From contig CANQDU010000011.1 in assembly GCA_947593925.1 (NCBI GenBank), forward strand, positions 1 through 61,919: a DNA stretch of 61,919 bases. The letters run 5' to 3'. Below are positions 57,217-61,919 of this stretch, one piece after another. Within the stretch, counting starts at the first letter, position 1, and each line of letters begins with the position of its first letter. Source of the stretch: an uncultured Clostridia bacterium. GTDB taxonomy: Bacteria; Bacillota; Clostridia; Oscillospirales; JAAYOS01. The notes below the pieces were generated by a model that saw only the letters and a program-made list of their open reading frames with translations, searched no databases and was not told where the DNA came from. The translations under genes and the position numbers were made by a program.

Positions 57217-58470
57217 TTATTCTTTGGTTTGCAGCAGCTCGAGCGGCTTTCTCGCCGTGACGACTATCGAGCCCGCGAGCGACGCGGCGGCGGCGAGCGC
57301 GAAATATGCGGCGGCGAGGCTCGCGGTGAGGCTCGCCGGCGAGACGTCTCCAGCGCCCGCGCCGAACCCGGAGCCGTGGACGAGTGCAAGCACCGCCGCC
57401 CCCGCGAGAAGTCCCAGAAGCGAAAGCATCACCTGCTCGAGCGTGAGGACAAGCCGCACCTTCGCGCAGGACATCCCGAGCACGCGAAGCAGCGCCGCGT
57501 CCTTTGACGACTGTATGACGACGAGCGCGGGTATCGCCGCGCCTATCACCGCGGCGAGCGCCGCTATGACGGGTATCAGCATTCTGAGCGTCCTCGTGTT
57601 CGACTCGAGCGGGCGGATAACCTTTTGCAGCTCTTCGTCGGTGAAGCGGAGCGTGCAGCCCTTTGCTTCCGGGTCGGGCGAGCCCTCGAGGACGGCGAGC
57701 GGCGCGTCGCGGTACGCCCTGTCGTCCCGCAGCAGTTCGTTCTTCACGTGGAAGGTGCAGAAGTCGGCGCGGAGCGGCTGCGGCGTGCCGCCGGCATACA
57801 GTCTTCCGCTTATCCGTTCGAGCGTCCACAGCGGCATGTATACGTCCCCCAGGGTCGAGGAAAACTCCGTCTCGACCGTCTCCTTATCGTATATCCCCGC
57901 GACCGTAAGCGGTGCGCCCAGGTCTTCCTCCGATATTCCGTCCCGGGCGGCCGGCATGACGCCGGTGAGAAGCACCGTACTTCCGAGGGAGATGCCGTAC
58001 AGCTCGCTCGCTCTGCGGCTGACAAAGCAGACGCTTTCACCCTCCCCGGAGAACACGCCGCCGTCATACCCCGGCGCATACTCTATCGACTCAAGGCCGA
58101 CGCGCTTCGGATCGTTTGCCGCGTGCAGAACATACGACTCCGCATAAAATCTGTCCGAGCTGTCTCCGCCGTTGGTATTTACCCAGTAGAAAAAGGCGCT
58201 TGCGGAGGCGTAGAAGCTCTCCGCAAAGCCGGTGTCGAGAAGGCCGTGCAGCGCGTCGAACGGCAGAACGCCGCCGCCCGCGCCGTCCGCCGAGACGACC
58301 GTGGCGTCCACCTCCAGCTTGGAATACATGTCCTCCACGGTTTCGCCCGACTGCTTCACGACCACCGTGAACTGTCCGAACGCGCCTATCAGCGCCGCCG
58401 CGAGCAGGAAGCAGAGTATGGACTTCAGCGCCGCGCGGCGGATGTGCCGAAGCACATAGCGCATCACCAT
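57217..58470 (-). CDS. ABC transporter permease, FtsX/MacB type (first permease)
   Basis: 417 aa. One N-terminal helix (SILCFLLAAALIGAFG), an extracytoplasmic MacB-like core (about 40-270) and three C-terminal helices with the loop KDAALLRVLGMSCAKVRL. ATG at 58470 is chosen because GGAGG is 8 nt upstream; an earlier GTG lies before that site. It follows the ATPase gene by 63 bp. It pairs with the 652-aa permease to form an asymmetric transporter, or each forms its own. Confidence 0.88.
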   Translation of the reverse strand: MVMRYVLRHIRRAALKSILCFLLAAALIGAFGQFTVVVKQSGETVEDMYSKLEVDATVVSADGAGGGVLPFDALHGLLDTGFAESFYASASAFFYWVNTNGGDSSDRFYAESYVLHAANDPKRVGLESIEYAPGYDGGVFSGEGESVCFVSRRASELYGISLGSTVLLTGVMPAARDGISEEDLGAPLTVAGIYDKETVETEFSSTLGDVYMPLWTLERISGRLYAGGTPQPLRADFCTFHVKNELLRDDRAYRDAPLAVLEGSPDPEAKGCTLRFTDEELQKVIRPLESNTRTLRMLIPVIAALAAVIGAAIPALVVIQSSKDAALLRVLGMSCAKVRLVLTLEQVMLSLLGLLAGAAVLALVHGSGFGAGAGDVSPASLTASLAAAYFALAAAASLAGSIVVTARKPLELLQTKE

Positions 58471-58533
58471 TCCGTTCTCCTCCCTTCGCACCGGCGTATA
58501 ATCAGCAAGGCGAGCTTTACCATACCGCTCACC

Positions 58534-59199
58534 CTACCTCTCCCGCGTGAGGACGCCGTCCGTCATCCGATAGACGACGTCCGCGACGTCTGCGACCTCG
58601 CTGTCATGCGTGACGACGATGACGCAGCGGTCCTGCCCGGACGCGAGGCTTTTCAGTATCTCCATGACGGTGCGGGTGTTCTCGACGTCGAGGTTGCCCG
58701 TCGGCTCGTCGGCGAGTATGACCTTCGCGCCGGAGGCGAGCGACCGTGCTATCGCGACGCGCTGCTGCTGTCCGCCGGAGAGGTTTGCGGGAAAGCGCCG
58801 CATCTCGTCCGGCTCTATGCCGACGCTCTCGAGAAGCTCGCGCGCACGCGCCTTCGCCTCGTCCGACCTTTTCCCCAGAAGCTCGAGCGGGAACGCGACG
58901 TTCTCGGTTACGGTGAGCAGTGGGAAAAGCTGGAACGCCTGAAAGATCATCGAGACCGACTCGCGGCGATAGCGGTCAAGGTCGAGCGTGCGTATCGGCA
59001 CACCGTCGAGCAGTACGTCGCCGCCGGTGGGCAGATCGAGCCCCGCGAGCAGCGACAGGAGCGTGCTCTTTCCCGACCCGCTCGGGCCGATGACGGCGTA
59101 CAGCGTGCCCTCCTCAAAGGAACAGGTCACGCCCGAAACCGCCGGCTTCGGCGCATTCTTATAGAAGTATGTTACGGACTCAAGTGATATCGCCGGCAT
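58534..59199 (-). CDS. ABC transporter ATP-binding protein (LolD/MacB family)
   Basis: 221 aa. Walker A GPSGSGKST at 38-46, Q-loop in MIFQAFQLFP, signature LSGGQQQR, Walker B VILADEPTGNLD and a His switch VVTHD. Length and motifs fit the MacB/LolD/FtsE group that pairs with FtsX-fold permeases. First gene of the leftward operon. Confidence 0.95.
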   Translation of the reverse strand: MPAISLESVTYFYKNAPKPAVSGVTCSFEEGTLYAVIGPSGSGKSTLLSLLAGLDLPTGGDVLLDGVPIRTLDLDRYRRESVSMIFQAFQLFPLLTVTENVAFPLELLGKRSDEAKARARELLESVGIEPDEMRRFPANLSGGQQQRVAIARSLASGAKVILADEPTGNLDVENTRTVMEILKSLASGQDRCVIVVTHDSEVADVADVVYRMTDGVLTRER

Positions 59200-59270
59200 A
59201 ACAGCGCCTCCTTCATGCTGTTCGGATATCTCGCGGCGATGCGCCGCCGCCTCCGGTATCCCGTAATCTC

Positions 59271-59299
59271 ACTTTACGCCTTTTATCCGAGCAAAGCAA
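59271..59299 (-). promoter_or_regulatory. Promoter of the ABC operon
   Basis: TTGCTT, 17-bp spacer, TAAAGT on the minus strand. Weak consensus, so activation is plausible; the divergent LytTR regulator is an obvious candidate. Confidence 0.6.
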
Positions 59300-59361
59300 C
59301 CCCGCTTGAACGAAATGCAATTATTTTGACATGAACGGTCTTGACGGAGCGCCGCGCCGGG

Positions 59362-59390
59362 GTGACAATTCTCCCGGCGAGTGGTATAAT
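59362..59390 (+). promoter_or_regulatory. Promoter of the two-component system
   Basis: GTGACA, 17-bp spacer, TATAAT, divergent from the ABC promoter by about 60 bp. Confidence 0.72.
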
Positions 59391-59423
59391 AAACGTATAC
59401 CGTGGGGGAGGAGGTCGGACGCC

Positions 59424-60137
59424 TTGAGAGTAGTCTTCTGTGACGACAACCGTCAGATAACGGACGAGCTTACGCGGCTCGTCGCGGAGTTCTTCCGCTC
59501 CATCGGCGCGCCGGAGCCGGAGCTTGCGGTCTACGACAGCGGCGAGGCGATGCTCGCGGGCGAGACCCGCGCGGACATCGCCTTCCTCGACGTCGAGATG
59601 CCGGGCATGAGCGGCATTTCCGCCGGGGACGAGCTGAAAAAGCGCAATCCCTACATCAAGATATTCATCGTCACCTCCTACCCGGACTACCTCGACGAGG
59701 CGATGAGAAGTCAGGTCTTTCGCTTCCTCACGAAGCCGGTCGATCGCGACCGGCTCTTCCGAAACCTTCGCGACGCGGTGTCACAGATAAGCCTCGCGAG
59801 CCGCGAGTTTGCCATTCTCACCGCCGACGGCGTGTATACGCGCCGCGCGGAGGAGATAGTCTGCGTAGAGGCGGCGGGACGGAAGGTCACCGTCTACACG
59901 ACGGACGGCGCCTTCACAAGCTCCGAGACCTTGGACCACTGGCGGAGCACCCTGACGCTGCCGTGCTTCTTTGCAACGCACCGCAGCTACATCGTAAACA
60001 TGCGCTATGTGTACTCGATAGAGCACGACAGCGTGCAGCTGAACTTCGCCGGGACGAGGAAGGAAGTCTATCTGTCCCGGCGGAGATATTCTCGGTTCAA
60101 GGACGCATACCTCATGTATCTGGAAAGTGTGAAATGA
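59424..60137 (+). CDS. LytTR-type response regulator (AgrA/VirR-like)
   Basis: 237 aa. Receiver domain with acidic pair in VFCDDN, phospho-Asp in AFLDVEMPG (near 56), and the Thr/Lys switch (VTSYPDY; FLTKPVD). The C-terminal LytTR domain (about 135-237) shows FFATHRSYIVNMRYV and LSRRRYSRFKDAY. Start is TTG at 59424: GGAGGAGG lies about 9 nt upstream and the protein then begins LRVVFCDD. Its stop overlaps the kinase ATG (ATGA). Confidence 0.92.
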   Translation: MRVVFCDDNRQITDELTRLVAEFFRSIGAPEPELAVYDSGEAMLAGETRADIAFLDVEMPGMSGISAGDELKKRNPYIKIFIVTSYPDYLDEAMRSQVFRFLTKPVDRDRLFRNLRDAVSQISLASREFAILTADGVYTRRAEEIVCVEAAGRKVTVYTTDGAFTSSETLDHWRSTLTLPCFFATHRSYIVNMRYVYSIEHDSVQLNFAGTRKEVYLSRRRYSRFKDAYLMYLESVK

Positions 60138-61423
60138 TGGCGGAACTGCTCCGTGCCCTGCTTTACGTCTTTACCGCGCTTACGACGTGGCTCTGCCTCG
60201 AACGCTGCTTCGGCCGCGAGAGGCCGCTCATCGCCGTCCTCGGCGCGTACCTCGTCTGCTATGGCGCGCTATTCGGAATAAGCTTGCTCGGCTCCGCCGT
60301 GCTTGACTTCGCCGCGTTCGCCCTGACCTGCGCGGCACTCGTCCGCTTCTGTCACCGCCGAGACGTAAAAACGACGGCGCTCTGCGCCGCCGTACTCACC
60401 GCCGCTATGCTTTTTTCGGAGGCCGCGGTGTGGGGAGTCTTCGCGCTTTTCGTGCCTCCGGCGGACGGCGCGCTGTATTCGGCGGCGCTCGACGCGATAA
60501 GCCGCCTGCTATACTTCCTGCTCACGTTCGCTGCGGCGCGTATCTTCTCTCCGCGCGCGGAAGCTCGCGGCGCGGAGCAAAACTCCCGGCTGTTTGTCGT
60601 GCTTCCCTCGGTCTGCATTATCGTCTCGGCCGTATCGGTGTTCTTCGGCTTCGGCGGCGATACGAACGGCACGGGAGGGACGATGACCGTCCTTTTCATT
60701 CTCTCACTGCTCTTTATGAATATCCTGCTCCTCATGCAGCACGAGCGCATGCGGCGGACTAACGCGGAGTACACCGCCCTCCAGCTCAGCATCCAGCAGG
60801 AGACCTCCGACCTCAGCTACTACCGCACCCTTCAGGAAAAATACAGCGACGAGCGCATACTCGTCCACGACATAAAGAACCACTTCCGCGCGATAGAGGG
60901 TCTCGCGGCGGATAGCAGGGCGGACGAGGTCGTGAAATATATCTCCGGGCTTGAGGACGGTTTTCTCCCCGCCTCCCCGGTTCAGGTCTCGGTCGATCCG
61001 ATACTGAACGCGATACTCATCCGCTACGAGACGGAATGCGAAGCGCGTGGGATAGACCTCCGCCTCGAGCTTGACGAGGGCGGGCGGAGCTTTCTCGACG
61101 CGACGAGCACGACGATGCTCTTTGGGAACCTCCTCTCGAATGCCCTCGAGGCGTCCGAGAGTTCGGCCGAAAAATGGATAGAGCTCTCGACGCGCTACGA
61201 CGAGGAGCAGCGGAGCTGCACGATAATCATCGTCAACTCCTGCGACACCGCGCCCGAGCGCTCCGACCGCACGGGCTACGTCTCAAACAAGCGGGACAGT
61301 CGGCTCCACGGCGTCGGGCTGAAAAGCATCTCCCGCGTCGTGCAGAGCTACAACGGCATTGACAAGATGTACTACGACGAGGCGGGGCGGAGCTTTCATC
61401 ATATCATACAGTTCCCGATATAG
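60134..61423 (+). CDS. Sensor histidine kinase of the AgrC/GHKL type
   Basis: 429 aa. Five to six hydrophobic segments over residues about 1-205, a coiled-coil, the H-box LVHDIKNHFRAI (His near 245), then a GHKL ATPase domain with N-box LFGNLLSNALEA (near 330) and G-box HGVGLKSISRVV (near 392). This layout is typical of peptide-sensing AgrC/ComD kinases; no signal-peptide gene or AgrB is visible. Starts within the regulator stop (ATGA). Confidence 0.93.
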   Translation: MMAELLRALLYVFTALTTWLCLERCFGRERPLIAVLGAYLVCYGALFGISLLGSAVLDFAAFALTCAALVRFCHRRDVKTTALCAAVLTAAMLFSEAAVWGVFALFVPPADGALYSAALDAISRLLYFLLTFAAARIFSPRAEARGAEQNSRLFVVLPSVCIIVSAVSVFFGFGGDTNGTGGTMTVLFILSLLFMNILLLMQHERMRRTNAEYTALQLSIQQETSDLSYYRTLQEKYSDERILVHDIKNHFRAIEGLAADSRADEVVKYISGLEDGFLPASPVQVSVDPILNAILIRYETECEARGIDLRLELDEGGRSFLDATSTTMLFGNLLSNALEASESSAEKWIELSTRYDEEQRSCTIIIVNSCDTAPERSDRTGYVSNKRDSRLHGVGLKSISRVVQSYNGIDKMYYDEAGRSFHHIIQFPI

Positions 61424-61426
61424 ATT

Positions 61427-61716
61427 GCGGGGCTGTGCCGCCCCGCACCGCGTCCTGAAGTGAGGCAGAGCCTCACCGACACCTTCGCGGGGCTTTGCCG
61501 CCCCGCACCCATCTAGCGGGGAAGCCCCGCAGGAATCTGCGGGGCGAGCCCCGCGTCCCTGTTACGGGGTAAAACCCCGTATGAATATGCGGAACCTGGC
61601 GGTTCCGAGACCTTCGCGGGGCTGTGCCGCCCCGCACCCCTGCGTTACTTTTTGCTCGCGCAAAAAGTAACCAAAAAGCGCGCTTAAGGGAGAGGGCTCC
61701 GCCCTCTCCCTTAAAA
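61427..61716. repeat. Tandem array of about ten hairpins
   Basis: Successive palindromes separated by 5-14 nt: GCGGGGCtgtgccGCCCCGC (61427 and 61616), GTGAGGCagaGCCTCAC (61460), GCGGGGCtttgccGCCCCGC (61487), GCGGGGaagCCCCGC (61516), GCGGGGCgaGCCCCGC (61539), ACGGGGtaaaaCCCCGT (61564), GGAACctggcGGTTCC (61591), GTTACTTTTTGCtcgc and its complement (61644-61671), and AGGGAGAGGGC/GCCCTCTCCCT (61685-61712). The first may also terminate the kinase gene. No coding frame is convincing. Confidence 0.85.
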
Positions 61717-61719
61717 ATC

Positions 61720-61919
61720 CCTCTCCCAATACAGACACACAACCGCAACCCTCATAGCAGGACCCACTCCGTATCCAACAAATCTATCATCCCACCGGGT
61801 GAGTTTCTGGGGAGACCATCAAACTTTCCCACTCCATTCGACGACATCGAACAGTTCCTGCGTAGTAGAAATAAAAATCCGGTCCTACGCTCACACTATA
61901 AGCGTAATGCAGATACTTT
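61720..61919. other. Right-edge stretch without recognisable gene
   Basis: About 200 bp with lower GC than the rest. On minus, open frames of 40-55 codons run in from the edge, but none shows a family pattern. A gene fragment entering from the right cannot be excluded. Confidence 0.35.

Noticed and set aside
61427..61716. CRISPR array
   Set aside because: Repeats are unequal palindromes with 5-14 nt gaps, not equal direct repeats with unique 30-nt spacers; no cas genes.

Overview
The window looks like the chromosome of a GC-rich, spore-forming Clostridia member (Oscillospirales-like; inferred, not tested). Supporting signs are an S10-spc-alpha ribosomal cluster in Firmicutes order with adk, map and a KOW protein inside it, a YaaL/BofA pair, a perfect Firmicutes LexA box on uvrB, CCA-encoding tRNA genes, AGGAGG ribosome binding sites and sigma-A promoters with 17-bp spacers. 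The backbone is clearly GC-rich by eye, while bases 2200-5500 are AT-rich, which points to recent acquisition.

Layout. (1) 1-5620: right end of a mobile element. It holds a P4-type primase running off the left edge, an XRE regulator under a self-operator promoter, a broken HNH-nuclease remnant and an OLD-family ATPase/TOPRIM nuclease. It ends at a 34-bp copy of the 3' end of tRNA-Lys. (2) 5.6-9.1 kb: tRNA-Lys, an antiporter behind a fluoride riboswitch, a lipoprotein, and tRNA-Gln, -His, -Arg and -Gly. (3) 9.1-18.5 kb, minus strand: pyrB (with a PyrI-like zinc tail), lysA, guaB, then uvrB-uvrA under LexA. (4) 18.5-32.2 kb: housekeeping and transport genes (DUF4190 protein, lgt, pepD, HAD phosphatase, esterase, pseudo-rhomboid, MscS, two MATE transporters, an HMA protein plus carboxylesterase, yaaL-bofA, marR). 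(5) 32.3-34.4 kb: a GH31-like protein overlapped by a 39-aa membrane peptide. (6) 34.4-50.5 kb: the ribosomal supercluster, transcribed leftward from one strong promoter with a leader of about 300 nt. (7) 50.5-53.7 kb: an MBOAT/DHHW O-acetylation pair. (8) 53.7-61.4 kb: a MacB/FtsX-type ABC export operon with a lipoprotein, divergent from an AgrA/AgrC-like two-component system.

The least explained feature is a family of dispersed, mosaic, hairpin-rich repeats at about 5.6-6.0, 8.5-8.7, 24.0-24.2, 28.5-29.2, 56.9-57.2 and (a different type) 61.4-61.7 kb. Copies share a fixed order of modules. Stem sequences change while pairing is kept, and in several places one module sits inside the hairpin loop of another. 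They lie only between genes, next to terminators and tRNA genes. This is my main candidate for something undescribed.

Promoter, terminator and start-site calls come from reading the sequence; no database search or folding program was run.
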